Positions 8,111-17,676 of a DNA stretch of 64,000 nucleotides are shown here, in pieces (the first letter of the stretch is position 1; the number at the start of each line of letters is the position of its first letter). The stretch is from Archangium lansingense. GTDB taxonomy: Bacteria; Myxococcota; Myxococcia; Myxococcales; Myxococcaceae. A model generated the notes under the pieces. That model saw nothing but the letters and a program-made list of their open reading frames with translations. It had not been told where the DNA came from and made no database searches. The position numbers and the translations under genes are program-made. The DNA lies in assembly GCF_026626635.1 (NCBI RefSeq), contig NZ_JAPNKA010000001.1:6014001-6078000 (forward strand), given 5' to 3'.

Positions 8111-11100
8111 TCACCTGGAGGGAACGGAGGCGCACACGCGCACGCCGACCCTGACGTCACGGGCCTCCAGCGTGCTGGCCTGTCGATTGGCGATCAGCGT
8201 GCCGACTTCACCGTAGTACCAGGCTCCCCCGAGCAGGACGATGTCCTGGATGTCTGGAGTCATGGACCGGGTCATCTCGAATGCGTTGCCTGCCATTCCA
8301 AGGAGACCAAAGGGACTGGCCGAGGCGGAGTGGGCGTCCACCTCATCAGGGCCCATTGCAGTCCGCCCGTAAGTCTCATCGATATTGGCATCGTCCTTCC
8401 GCAATTGATTGCCATGCGGGTGCTGACGGTCGTCCGCGCCGCGGGCGGCGCGCGTCCACTCCAACTCATTGCACAGGCGTGCGCCCGGCAGTCTCCCGGA
8501 GCGGTCGAGCCAACCCAGGTAGTCTTCGAGCTCCTCGGCGGAAATACCCGTCAGGGGAAGTCGGCGCCAGTCTTGTTCCTGGTGATGGCTCCGGCCGGGA
8601 TAGCGAATGGGGTCGCCATCTCGCGCCGTGAGAACCCTTCCGTCCTCCAGACGAAAGGAGAAATGCCAGGTGCCACCAGGCGTTTTCCGCAGCGTGAGCG
8701 CGCTGCCCATGCCTTCCTGTGGTTTCGCGAGGTAACGCCTTTGCAGCGCATCGGCGGGCAGGGTGTCGAGGTAGGTCAGCCAATCGCGCAGCGTCACCTC
8801 GGTCTGCCCGATGAGATAACCCTGCTCGAGGCAGCGCTGGTGCAGCGGGGCGCTGAGCTCGAACTTCCGCATTACTTCGGGATCGGCGCTGCCCGCGAGG
8901 GTGCAGCCAGGCGGAATGTAGACGTACCCCTCGGGTATCGCGGAGGGAAGTTTGAGCTGGACCTTCTCGATTGCCCCTCGCTCGAGCAACAGGGGCAGCT
9001 CGACCGGTGCATGACCCTTGCGTGTGAATCGCAATTGATAGGAGCCCGCTGGCAGGCCCTTCCAGGTCATGGGCGTCTGGGCAGATGAGCGCTGGCCGGG
9101 CACGCTTTCACTGCGCAATCGACCCCCTTCGTCCACATAGCGTGTGAGCTCAACATTTGCACCGGGGGGCAAGGTCTCGACGTCGAGTCCGGCCGGGGCT
9201 TCGAGCCGTTGCAGCCATGCAGTGTTCTTGGCCGCCAATCGCCTGAAGTGCTTCTCGAGTCGGGCCTTCTCGTCCGCCAGGTGAAAGCGCTCGGCAAGCA
9301 CGAGCCGCTCGTAGGTCAGGCCGATGAGGAGTTGGCGTGCGTCTTCATGCTCATGGGCTCGTTCGAGAGCGTCCTCGAGTGCCTGCTCCGCCTGGGTGAA
9401 GGCGGCATCGGCCTGCCTGAGCTTGTCGAGCGCCCGGGCCCATTCCTTTTCCGCGCGAGAGCGGATGTCCGGCGGCGGCTGCGTGGTTCTAGGGAGTTGG
9501 ACGACGGTGGCATTGAACAGGGCCAGCGCTCTGTCACGGCTCCTGCTGGCGTTCTGGCCATGCTTTCGTCCTTGCTCATGCGTGTTCCGTGCCGTGGCCA
9601 TCCGGGCGCTGATGAAGCGCTGCGTCTCCAGGTGTGCTTGCAGCCGGGGCCCGCCGTAGAGGGCTCCCATCATGAGCAGAAGGAGGATCGCCGCGCTCCA
9701 GCGGCGCAGTTGCTGGCGGCGTACGGCATGCCGGGACGCGCGGAGGAACTCCTGCTCGTGTGCTCCCAGGGTGGTGGGCTCGAGCGTCCGGGCCTCGTTG
9801 AGCTGACGCTTCCGCCAGAGCAGGTCCGTGGCGCGCCCCAGGCGCTCCCACTCGGCACCCGCGGTCTCGATGCGTTGCCGGAGCACGCGCTGGCCAGCGT
9901 CCTCGTCGAGCCACTGGCGCAGCGTGCCCCAGCTCGTGAGGAGGGCTTCGTGGGCAATCTCGTAGCTCGTCCGACCGCCTGTGGTTCGCGCATGAAGGAG
10001 GCGTCCTTCCACGAGTGCTCGCAAGGCGGTGCGTGCCTCGTCTGGAGCCGCGGTGAGCTCCTCCTCGCTTCGTTCGCCACGGGTCCCCTCCGCCGTGATG
10101 AGGAGGCCGAGCAGGCGACGTGTGGCCTGCCGTGCGGTAGGGGAGAGCCGCGCGAGCACTTCATCGGCGTGCCGGGACAGCGCACCCGCGACTCCTCCCA
10201 TCGTGTCGAGCGCGGCCTGGGTGATGCAGCCCTGGGCCGGATCTCGACGCTCCCATAGCTCGGCCAGTGTGAACTGGAGCAGCGGCAGGCTTCCCGCACT
10301 CTGCACTGTGGCCTCGACGAGCGTCTGGAGGAGCGCCTCGGACTCGAAGCCCACGCCACGGCTGCGTGCGGGGCCAATGATGGCCTCGCGCACACCGTGG
10401 GCAGTGAGAGGCCGAAGCAGGTAGAGAGCTCGCTCGATTTCGTCGCCCAGGCCGGGGAGCGAACGGAGACGCGCGAGGAAGTCGCCGCGCACCGCGAGTA
10501 GGACGCGTACGCCCGCCGCCGGTAAGGCGAGCTCACCGAGGATACTGGCGAAACGCGCCGCCTGCGTGGGCTCGCTGAGGGTGAGGAGTTCCTCGAGCTG
10601 GTCGACGAAGAGGAGCAGTCCACGCCCCTCCTGGTGGACAGCACGCAGCGCCGGCCCCAGCTCGCCCGGTGCGTCGGTGAGCCGGGTCGCGAGCTCGGCC
10701 TCGGATTGCTGGAGCACGGGGGCGAGAGCAGCGGCGAGGGCCGCGAGTGGACGGCGGCCAGGCTCCAGCGTGAGGGTGGAGAAGTCGCGGTACTCATCGA
10801 GCGCGCCCTGGGCGATGCGAGGCAGAATGCCGGCGCGGCAAAGCGAAGACTTGCCAACACCCGAGTCACCGGCGACGAGGACACAGGGCTGTCGGCGCAG
10901 GCGTTCGAGCACAGCGCGGATGTCTGAGTCGCGTCCGAAGAAGAGCGTGCGGTGTTCTGCCTCGAAGGGGGCGAGACCCCGATAGGGATTGTCCGTGGCG
11001 AGCACTTCCGGATCGCGGAGCCGCTCGAGTGCTTCGCGGAGCGCCTCAGCCGAGGCAAAGCGTTCCTTTGGATCGGTGTGAAGACAACGCTCGATGATCG

Positions 11101-12025
11101 AGGCGAAGTCGAGGTCGATTCCCGGCACGAGTGCGGTGAGCGGGGGAGTGTCGCTGTGCGGGTTGTCTTGATGCCGGGAGGGAAGGGTGCCCGTGCAGAG
11201 TTCGTAGAGCACCAGGCCCAGCGAGTAGAGATCACTCCGTGGCGTCGCGGGTGCTCCACGGAAGAGCTCGGGCGCCATATAGCGCGGCGTCCCGGCGGGG
11301 GAACGCACACCGCCCGGTCCAGTGGGAGTACCCGCCTCGACGAGCTCGGCCAGACCGAAGTCGAGCAACTTCACCTCGCCCTCGTGGGTGAGAAGAATGT
11401 TGGCAGGTTTGATATCGCGGTGCAGCACTCCCTGGCGATGGGCCGCCGCAAGCCCGCGAGTCAGGCCAATACCCAGGTCAAGCGCTCGCCGCCAGGGCAG
11501 CGGCAGGACCAGCTCATTCAGGCTCTGACCGTCGAGGTACTCGGAGACGATGTAGGGATGGCCTTTGGCTTCGCCCACTCGGAACACTGTGACGACGTTG
11601 GGATGCTGCAGGCGCGCAATGGCACGCGCTTCGAGTTGGACGTGCTCGCGAAGCTGGGCGTGAGGTTGGGACGCGGCGATGAATTTCACCGCCACGCGCC
11701 GGTCCAGGGTGAGATCGTGCGCCAGATAGACGATCCCCATGGCGCCGCGGCCGAGTGGACGCTCCAGCCGGAACTCATCGAACTCGGTGGGCGGTAGCCA
11801 GTCAGTGGAGGAGGGGGGCTCGGTGGAGGCGTCGGTTGCGTGACTGGTTTCCGGCTTCATGCCTCCGAGTACGAGGGTGACGAGCAGGTCACGACACTCC
11901 GCGCATTCCGCGGCGTGGTCGTGGGCGCGTGACAATTCGTTTCGAGCCAGCCGTCCGTCGACCAGCTCGGCGAGGAGATCGTTTGTCAGACATTGAGAAT
12001 CAATAATCTCGGTCTGTTCTGGCAT
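8111..12025 (-). CDS. Zinc-finger / Ser-Thr kinase / nSTAND NTPase / PEGA / FGE-sulfatase-like receptor
   Basis: A 1304-residue membrane signalling protein. In order: HAAECAEC zinc-binding motif of anti-sigma type (~37); protein kinase (~85-330) with GRGAMGIVYLAHD, VAVKF, HRDIKPANILL and DFGLAE all intact; nSTAND1-type NTPase with Walker A GDSGVGKSS (~385) and Walker B LLLFVDQLEELLT; one membrane helix (ILLLLMMGALYGG, ~777); helical segment; PEGA domain (~945-1025); C-terminal FGE-sulfatase fold (~1027-1302; RLCNELEWTRAARG, GLLGMAGNAFEM). The topology implies a cytoplasmic kinase/NTPase and an external PEGA-FGE sensor. The FGE fold shows no clear catalytic cysteine pair, and no sulfatase is nearby, so it is probably a binding domain. 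The ATG at 12025 has GGAG upstream and is preferred over 12106. It diverges from the sigma-like regulator gene. Confidence 0.88.
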   Translation of the reverse strand: MPEQTEIIDSQCLTNDLLAELVDGRLARNELSRAHDHAAECAECRDLLVTLVLGGMKPETSHATDASTEPPSSTDWLPPTEFDEFRLERPLGRGAMGIVYLAHDLTLDRRVAVKFIAASQPHAQLREHVQLEARAIARLQHPNVVTVFRVGEAKGHPYIVSEYLDGQSLNELVLPLPWRRALDLGIGLTRGLAAAHRQGVLHRDIKPANILLTHEGEVKLLDFGLAELVEAGTPTGPGGVRSPAGTPRYMAPELFRGAPATPRSDLYSLGLVLYELCTGTLPSRHQDNPHSDTPPLTALVPGIDLDFASIIERCLHTDPKERFASAEALREALERLRDPEVLATDNPYRGLAPFEAEHRTLFFGRDSDIRAVLERLRRQPCVLVAGDSGVGKSSLCRAGILPRIAQGALDEYRDFSTLTLEPGRRPLAALAAALAPVLQQSEAELATRLTDAPGELGPALRAVHQEGRGLLLFVDQLEELLTLSEPTQAARFASILGELALPAAGVRVLLAVRGDFLARLRSLPGLGDEIERALYLLRPLTAHGVREAIIGPARSRGVGFESEALLQTLVEATVQSAGSLPLLQFTLAELWERRDPAQGCITQAALDTMGGVAGALSRHADEVLARLSPTARQATRRLLGLLITAEGTRGERSEEELTAAPDEARTALRALVEGRLLHARTTGGRTSYEIAHEALLTSWGTLRQWLDEDAGQRVLRQRIETAGAEWERLGRATDLLWRKRQLNEARTLEPTTLGAHEQEFLRASRHAVRRQQLRRWSAAILLLLMMGALYGGPRLQAHLETQRFISARMATARNTHEQGRKHGQNASRSRDRALALFNATVVQLPRTTQPPPDIRSRAEKEWARALDKLRQADAAFTQAEQALEDALERAHEHEDARQLLIGLTYERLVLAERFHLADEKARLEKHFRRLAAKNTAWLQRLEAPAGLDVETLPPGANVELTRYVDEGGRLRSESVPGQRSSAQTPMTWKGLPAGSYQLRFTRKGHAPVELPLLLERGAIEKVQLKLPSAIPEGYVYIPPGCTLAGSADPEVMRKFELSAPLHQRCLEQGYLIGQTEVTLRDWLTYLDTLPADALQRRYLAKPQEGMGSALTLRKTPGGTWHFSFRLEDGRVLTARDGDPIRYPGRSHHQEQDWRRLPLTGISAEELEDYLGWLDRSGRLPGARLCNELEWTRAARGADDRQHPHGNQLRKDDANIDETYGRTAMGPDEVDAHSASASPFGLLGMAGNAFEMTRSMTPDIQDIVLLGGAWYYGEVGTLIANRQASTLEARDVRVGVRVCASVPSR

Positions 12026-12184
12026 GAACGCTCCGGGAAGACGCGGGGAGTGTGTCGATTCTCCAGCAGGGGCGGAACCGGGCCGGGTCACGGATCGTGA
12101 AAACAAGACATTCTCTGAGTTCAGTTCAGCAAGATTGCGGTGAGGTGGAAATACGGGTGCTTAGGTTGGAAGGAAGGGGGGAGG

Positions 12185-13099
12185 ATGGAGGAGAAGAAGC
12201 CCAGTCTCATGAGGATTTTTCTCGAGCACATGTCGGTGCCTGTTGGTGTGCCGGCGGATGCCGACGATTTCGAGTCCCAGCTTCGTTGCGCCTGGGAGGC
12301 GGGGCGTGATCCGTGGCCGCAAGTCGCGCTGTCCGCGGAAGTCTTCGTGCGCTATCTGGCCCAGCGGTTGGACTCCGGTTGCAGGGGGATGCCGCTCGCG
12401 CTGGTGCTCAATCAGCTATCGCAGGGTGATCTCTATCTCGCATGTGCCTGCGTGCATGGCATGCCCGGGGCCATCGCGGCGTTGGAGAGCCACTACATGG
12501 CGAAGCTGCCCGCGTTACTCGGGTTCCTCAAGCGGTCCCCCATGCTGATCGACGACGTCTGCCAATTGGTCCGCATTCATCTGCTGGTGGGCTCGAATGG
12601 GTCGGGGCCAAAACTCGCCGATTACACGGGCCGGGGTTCGCTGCTGAGCTGGATTCGGGTCATGGCCGTGCGCATCGCCCTCAGACTGGGCGGGCAGATT
12701 CGGGAGACAGTCCCTGAAGAGAACCTCACCGCGGCTATCGTGGCCATGCCCGAGCCTGGAGCTGACACAGAACTCGAGCTCATCAGGCGCCGGTATCGCC
12801 GCGAGTTCCGCCGGGCCATGCACGAGGCCTTTGCCGAGCTGTCGAGTGTGCGGCGATACCAACTCCGGCTCCATTTCATCGAGCGGCTTTCCACGACCCA
12901 GATGGGCGCGATGTTCTACGTGAACCAATCGACGGTCTCGCGCTGGCTCAAGCATGCACGGCAGGCGATCCGTGAAGGGACGAAACGGCGCCTCCAAGAG
13001 CGGTTCGGCCTGTTTTCGAAAGAGTTCATGAGCCTCTGGAACGCCATCGAGAGCCAGTTCGACCTGAGCATCAGCCAGATTTTCAGAGAAGAGGAATGA
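12185..13099 (+). CDS. Sigma-70-like transcription regulator
   Basis: A 304-residue protein starting at an ATG behind a strong GGAAGGAAGGGGGGAGG. The C-terminal half resembles sigma factor region 4: LSSVRRYQLRLHFIERLSTT then QSTVSRWLKHARQAI, a helix-turn-helix. The middle part (GRGSLLSWIRVMAVRIALRL) looks like the region-2 core of distant ECF factors. Myxobacteria have many such divergent sigma-like proteins next to large kinases. It is transcribed away from the zinc-finger kinase and 61 bp before the TPR-CHAT gene, so I infer a signalling trio in which the kinase's zinc finger may hold or modify this regulator. Whether it acts as a true sigma factor is not shown by sequence alone. Confidence 0.75.
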   Translation: MEEKKPSLMRIFLEHMSVPVGVPADADDFESQLRCAWEAGRDPWPQVALSAEVFVRYLAQRLDSGCRGMPLALVLNQLSQGDLYLACACVHGMPGAIAALESHYMAKLPALLGFLKRSPMLIDDVCQLVRIHLLVGSNGSGPKLADYTGRGSLLSWIRVMAVRIALRLGGQIRETVPEENLTAAIVAMPEPGADTELELIRRRYRREFRRAMHEAFAELSSVRRYQLRLHFIERLSTTQMGAMFYVNQSTVSRWLKHARQAIREGTKRRLQERFGLFSKEFMSLWNAIESQFDLSISQIFREEE

Positions 13100-13160
13100 A
13101 GAACCTCTTCGCTTCGCCCGGATACAGGGGCAACGCCCGTCTGGTCCGAATCTACCCCCT

Positions 13161-16100
13161 ATGGTCAAAGATCCCTGTGTGACTCGTCCATGTCAGGTTT
13201 CATTTCGAGCTCTCGCCACGGTGGTGCTCCTCATCCTGGGTTGTGCGGCCTGTGCAACGGTGGAGAAGGTGCCGGTTGATGCACGACTGGTGGAGGCCCA
13301 GAAGGCATTTGACGAGGCAATGCGGAGCAGGGCGGAGGGGCGGTTCGCGGATGCTGTTCCACCCGCTGAGCGAGCATTGGAGCTGAGAGAGGCTGCTCTT
13401 GGGAACGCGCATCCGGAGGTGGCCAGATGCCTCAGTCTGCTCGGTGTTCTTCATATGGAGCTGCAAGATTACGTGCGCGCCGAGCAGCTTCATCAGCGTG
13501 CGCTCGCCATCCGCGAAGCCGCTCTTGGCAGGGATCATCCTGATGCGGCGGCATCACTCAACAGCCTCGCCCTCCTATACAAGCACCAGGGGGACTACAG
13601 ACGGGCTGTGCCTCTCCTTCAGCGAGCGCTGGAGATATGGGAGGCAGCTCTTGGCGGCAATCATCCCCATGTTGCCGCGGCGCTGCAAAACCTTGCCCAA
13701 CTCTACAACCTGCAAGGGCTCTACGCGCGCGCAGAGCCGCTCTACGTGCGTGCGCTTGGGATTTTCGAAACAGCATTCGGCGAGGAGCATCTCGACGTTG
13801 CTTCATCGCTCAATAATCTCGCTGGCTTCTATTATGCGCGGGGGAACTATGATCGAGCCGAGTCACTCTTCCTGCGTGCGCTCAAGATTCGTCGAAAAGC
13901 GCTCGGCGAGAATCATGCAGAAGTGGCTGGATCGCTCCATAACCTGGGCACCCTCCACATAGACCAGGGTCATTATCAGAAGGCAGAGTCTGACCTCTTG
14001 CGTGCGCTCGCGATTCGCGAAACGGCACTTGGGGAGAAGCATTCCCAGGTTGCGGATTCTCTCTGTAATCTCGCTATCCTTTATGAATTGCAAGGACGCT
14101 ACGCGCGAGCAGAGCAACTCTACCAGCGTGCGCTCGCGATTCGCGAAGCGATCTTCGGCAAGAACCATCCTGATGTCGCCGAATCACTCAAGAATTTCGC
14201 CGATGTTAGCGCGAGGCAGGGGCAGTATGAGCGAGCCAGGCCGTTGTACGAGCGCGTACTCGCGATTCATGAAGCAAACTTCGGTGAGAATCATCCTCTG
14301 GTCGCCAGCGTGCTCCACAACCTCGGCGATCTCGACATGGAGGAGGGGCACTACGGGCTGGCCGAGCCGCGCTTTCTGCGAGCGATCGAGATCAGGGAAG
14401 CGGCTCTCGGTGGTAATCATCCCGACGTCGCCAACTCGCTCCAGAACCTCGCGACTATCTACAGAGAGCGGGGAGATTATGCAGGTGCGGAACCGTTGTA
14501 TGCGCGCGCACTCGCGATTTGGGAGAAGGCCCTGGGCAGTAACAATCCTGACGTGGCTTCTTTGCTTTACGAATTCGCGACTCTCTACAGCGCTCAGGGC
14601 GATTACGCGCGAGCCGAGTTACTGCACGAGCGTGCGCTTTCGATCAGGGAGGCCGTTCTTGGAAAGGGGCATCCTGACGTCGCCCACTCGCTCCAGGCCC
14701 TCGCCCGGCTCCAGCTCGAGCGGGGGCACCTGTCCGCGGCCCTGCCGCTCTTCGAGCGTGCTTTCACCATCCATGAGGATCACCTCCGCCAGGAAGTGTA
14801 CGGCTTCTCCGAGGCACGTCTGGCAAGCGTTCTGCGCCTTCTTCGCACGGATGAAGAACGTCTCTATGCTCTTGCCCGCGCGCACCCAGGCAATGACCGC
14901 GTCCGGCAGCTCGCGCTCTCCACCGTGCTGCTCCGCAAGGGCCGATCGGCTGAAGAAATTGCTGAAACGTCTCGAATCATCTACCGCGGTCTTGGTCAGG
15001 CTGATCGTGAAGCCTTCGAACGCCTGCGAGCTTTGCGCACCCAACTCGCGAGGCTGTCGCTCGCGAGTGCCGGCACTTCGTTGTCCGCCGACCACCAGCA
15101 GCGCCTCAAGGAACTCACTGATCAGGGTGATGCGCTCGAAGCAGACCTCGCCAGGCGTTCGGGGCCTCTGCGTACACTCTTCGCGCGCCCCTCTCTCAAG
15201 GAGCTCATCGGCAGTGTGGCCGCGGCCCTGCCTGATGATGGGGCACTCGTCGAGTTCATTGCCTATGAGGACAGAGCTCTCGTCTCCACTCCGGGTTTTC
15301 CCACCTCGCGGCGTCCAGGCCAACTGCGTTACCTCGCGCTTCTGCTTTTCGCGGATGGTCGTACGCACGCCTTGGATCTCGGTCCCGCCGCGCCTATTGA
15401 CCAGGCCTCCCTGCGTCTGCATGCAGCGCTCGCTGATAGGGATGTGTCCTATCAATCCAAGGCTCGAGCATTCTACGTGCGTGCATTCCAGCCTCTGATT
15501 CCTTTGCTGGGCAAGGCGCGGCGGCTCTTCATTTCGCCTGACAGTCAGTTGGCCTTGGTTCCCTTCGCCGCTCTCCACGATGGTCGTCAGTTCCTGGTCG
15601 ACCGCTTCGACATCACGTACGTCACTTCGGGCAAGGATCTGCTGACGCGTTCCGCGAATATTTCCCCGGCACAATCGGTCGTTGTCATGGCCGACCCCGA
15701 CTTCGACTCCGCTCTTGGTACGAGTCATCTGGTAGCGGGGGGGGCGCGCTTGCCGACTGAGCGTTCCGCATCCCTCGAGCGTTTCTTCTTCACTCTTCGC
15801 CCGGAGTCCCGCGATCAGCCGTTGCTGCCGTTACCCGGTACGCGCAAGGAGGCCGAGGCCATCCAGCGCTTGCTGCCGCAAGCCCGGACATTGATGGGCC
15901 GCGACGCAACCAAGGAGGCGTTGCTGACGCTGGCGACGCCGGGGGTATTGCACATCGCCACCCATGGCTTCTTCCTGGAGGATGCCAAGGCCCAGGTGGG
16001 CACGCGTGCGGTAGGGCACTGCTGCGCCGCGGGGGAGATCCCGCCGATCAGTCTCTCCGACGAGCCACTGTTGCGCTCGGGCCTGGTGCTCGCGGGTGCT

Positions 16101-16526
16101 CGTGCTTCGTCGGCACGGTCAGATGCCTCCCGTCGAGAGGAGTCATGGGTGACGGCGCTGGAACTGGCTGGTTTGGACCTGTGGGGGACGCAACTGGTGG
16201 TGCTGTCGGCCTGTGATACCGGCCGCGGTCACGTCAAGCTCGGTCAGGGGGTCTACGGCCTGCGCCGTGCGCTGATGGTGGCTGGGGCGCAGACACTGGT
16301 GACGAGCTTGTGGAAGGTCAGAGACGAGGCGACACACCAGCTCATGGACAGTTATTACCGCAACTTGCTGGCCGGGCAGGGCCGTGGTGAGGCCCTGCGC
16401 TCGGCCATGAGGGAGTTGCGCAAGAGGAAACCGCATCCCTACTACTGGGCGCCGTTCATTGCCATTGGCCAGGATAAGCCCCTTCAGGGCCTGCTCCCGA
16501 CAACCGGGGTGCGTTCAACTCCTTGA
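13161..16526 (+). CDS. TPR-CHAT caspase-like lipoprotein
   Basis: A 1121-residue protein with an N-terminal hydrophobic segment and lipobox ILGC (Cys28), suggesting an exported, membrane-anchored product. Eleven near-identical 42-residue kinesin-light-chain-type TPR units occupy ~71-532 (pattern RALAIREAALG..HPDVA.SL.NLA.LY..QG.Y..A). The C-terminal CHAT domain (~780-1110) belongs to the caspase-like peptidase clan. Its dyad is visible as His935 in HIATHGFF and Cys1018 in LSACDTGRG, so it is probably active. TPRs would bind a partner and control cleavage. It lies 61 bp after the sigma-like regulator and ends at a hairpin terminator. An external CHAT protease is unusual; alternatively the N-terminus is just a membrane anchor. 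Confidence 0.9.
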   Translation: MVKDPCVTRPCQVSFRALATVVLLILGCAACATVEKVPVDARLVEAQKAFDEAMRSRAEGRFADAVPPAERALELREAALGNAHPEVARCLSLLGVLHMELQDYVRAEQLHQRALAIREAALGRDHPDAAASLNSLALLYKHQGDYRRAVPLLQRALEIWEAALGGNHPHVAAALQNLAQLYNLQGLYARAEPLYVRALGIFETAFGEEHLDVASSLNNLAGFYYARGNYDRAESLFLRALKIRRKALGENHAEVAGSLHNLGTLHIDQGHYQKAESDLLRALAIRETALGEKHSQVADSLCNLAILYELQGRYARAEQLYQRALAIREAIFGKNHPDVAESLKNFADVSARQGQYERARPLYERVLAIHEANFGENHPLVASVLHNLGDLDMEEGHYGLAEPRFLRAIEIREAALGGNHPDVANSLQNLATIYRERGDYAGAEPLYARALAIWEKALGSNNPDVASLLYEFATLYSAQGDYARAELLHERALSIREAVLGKGHPDVAHSLQALARLQLERGHLSAALPLFERAFTIHEDHLRQEVYGFSEARLASVLRLLRTDEERLYALARAHPGNDRVRQLALSTVLLRKGRSAEEIAETSRIIYRGLGQADREAFERLRALRTQLARLSLASAGTSLSADHQQRLKELTDQGDALEADLARRSGPLRTLFARPSLKELIGSVAAALPDDGALVEFIAYEDRALVSTPGFPTSRRPGQLRYLALLLFADGRTHALDLGPAAPIDQASLRLHAALADRDVSYQSKARAFYVRAFQPLIPLLGKARRLFISPDSQLALVPFAALHDGRQFLVDRFDITYVTSGKDLLTRSANISPAQSVVVMADPDFDSALGTSHLVAGGARLPTERSASLERFFFTLRPESRDQPLLPLPGTRKEAEAIQRLLPQARTLMGRDATKEALLTLATPGVLHIATHGFFLEDAKAQVGTRAVGHCCAAGEIPPISLSDEPLLRSGLVLAGARASSARSDASRREESWVTALELAGLDLWGTQLVVLSACDTGRGHVKLGQGVYGLRRALMVAGAQTLVTSLWKVRDEATHQLMDSYYRNLLAGQGRGEALRSAMRELRKRKPHPYYWAPFIAIGQDKPLQGLLPTTGVRSTP
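13371..14756 (+). repeat. Eleven tandem 126-bp coding repeats
   Basis: Each unit encodes one 42-residue TPR. Units are in frame and of constant length, with protein spacing kept while DNA identity has drifted. Expansion by unequal recombination is the likely origin. Not a CRISPR array: unit length is a multiple of three and lies wholly within the gene. Confidence 0.8.
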
Positions 16527-16539
16527 GTCCGCACCAGGA

Positions 16540-16571
16540 GGACGGCTATCGAGATGGCTCGATAGCCGTCC
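16540..16571. terminator. Hairpin terminator between convergent genes
   Basis: A perfect 14-bp stem (GGACGGCTATCGAG at 16540-16553 paired with 16558-16571) with a four-base loop ATGG, located 13 bp after the CHAT stop and 18 bp before the stop of the opposing lipoprotein gene. It has no T-tract on either side. Its place between convergent genes suggests a bidirectional terminator. Confidence 0.7.
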
Positions 16572-16589
16572 CCGGCTGGCTTGGAGAAA

Positions 16590-17402
16590 TCAGAAGCAGC
16601 GGGCCTTGGCGGAGACAGCGGGGGCCGAGGCATTCCCGCCCAGGTACCAGGAACCCGAGGAGGCGTAGATGTCGATGTAGTCATTCACGCTGTCGAAGCG
16701 GCCCGCCATGTACGTCAGCGCGCAGACCCGGCCCGAGGTGACGCCCATGTGCGTGTCGTAGCTCTGGCTCGAGCTCCAGGAGTACTCGCCGCTGAAGCTG
16801 CTCACGTTGACACACCGAGCCTGAGCGCCTCCGTCGCCCTTCGCCGAGTCACCGAACAGGAACCACGAGCCTCCGCTCGCATAGACGCGGACCCAGTCCG
16901 CCCCACTGTCGAAGCTTCCGGAGACGCGCACCAGGAAGCACACCCGGCCCGTGGTCGTGCCCATGTTCGTGGGCAGTCTCTGGCCCGCCTTCCAGACGTA
17001 CTCACTGGAGAGGCCGGTGGCGCTGGTCCGAGTCGCGCACCGGGCCGTGCCTCTCGTGTCACCGCCGCCCCGGAGGTACCAGCTTCCTCCCGAGGCGAAG
17101 ATGTCCATGTAGCTGCCCGCGCTCACGAAGTTCCCCCGGATGCGGTTCAGGAAGCAGAACCGGTCCGCCGTCGCGCCCATGGGGGTCGCATCCGCGGGCG
17201 CGCTCCAGGTGTGCGCACCGAGGCTGGCCAACTCCTGCGTCGCGGTGCCCAGGGTGGGCTCGGTCTCATTGGGGCTCATCCCCTGGGTGGGCATCGGCTG
17301 CCCGGCGCTCCCGCTCTGCTCGTCCTGCATGTCCTCCGGGCCGCAGCCCCCCAGGATGGTGGCGGTCAACGGCAACACAACGGCGAAGTGACGCAGCTTC
17401 AA
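16590..17402 (-). CDS. Lipoprotein made of three copies of one beta-rich module
   Basis: A 270-residue protein with signal peptide and lipobox LGGC (Cys20), then a Ser/Gly/Glu linker to ~residue 60. The rest is three tandem modules of about 65-70 residues, each with the pattern MG.T..R.CFL..+.G.F.S...ymdIyASGGSWyL, and each ending in a cysteine of an ARC[AVF] motif. The paired Cys in each module probably form disulfides. Start is a TTG at 17402 with AAGGAG upstream. The module is not recognised; repeated short beta modules in exported proteins often bind glycans or proteins. It is convergent with the CHAT gene, so it is likely independent of it. Confidence 0.75.
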   Translation of the reverse strand: MKLRHFAVVLPLTATILGGCGPEDMQDEQSGSAGQPMPTQGMSPNETEPTLGTATQELASLGAHTWSAPADATPMGATADRFCFLNRIRGNFVSAGSYMDIFASGGSWYLRGGGDTRGTARCATRTSATGLSSEYVWKAGQRLPTNMGTTTGRVCFLVRVSGSFDSGADWVRVYASGGSWFLFGDSAKGDGGAQARCVNVSSFSGEYSWSSSQSYDTHMGVTSGRVCALTYMAGRFDSVNDYIDIYASSGSWYLGGNASAPAVSAKARCF

Positions 17403-17632
17403 AACAGTACTCTCCTTGGGATTGCTCGAGTGCAGGAGCTCAATCGCCCCGGTGCACCCGCTCAGAAAGAAGAGACGAGCTGCGGAAGAACTATGCAGGG
17501 AGTTTTCCCATGCATTTCATGGCTGACTGCTCTCCCGGCGGGCATTCAGCACAGAATGTCTGTCTTTGTTTCTGGGGGCGAGGGGAGGGCCCGCTCGGGT
17601 TCAACCCGGGGCCCTCGATACCCTCACCCCGT

Positions 17633-17653
17633 CCCTCTCCCGAGGGGAGAGGG
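17633..17653. repeat. Short palindromic GC repeat
   Basis: CCCTCTCCC at 17633-17641 and GGGAGAGGG at 17645-17653 flank a 3-base loop, within the 274-bp gap that separates frzS (its 3' side) from the repeat lipoprotein. A degenerate relative is seen near 23985-24016 after the radical SAM gene. Both lie in 3' intergenic space, which fits either a dispersed repeat family or a terminator. The rest of the 17403-17676 gap shows no gene. Confidence 0.5.
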
Positions 17654-17676
17654 GAGGGTGAATCAGAGGAAGGGAC

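Noticed and set aside
8111-8960. Reading the FGE-like domain as a real formylglycine-generating enzyme
   Set aside because: No sulfatase gene is close and no clear catalytic cysteine pair is seen; this fold often serves as a ligand-binding end in kinase receptors.
12026-12106. Longer starts for the receptor kinase (12106) and similarly rpoE1 (21265) and frzA (25788)
   Set aside because: Extra residues look non-coding and lack ribosome sites; for frzA the TTG would sit at the predicted transcription start.
13371-14756. Regular repeats that might suggest a CRISPR array
   Set aside because: Units are 126 bp, in frame, diverged and encode TPRs within one gene; no spacers or cas genes are present.
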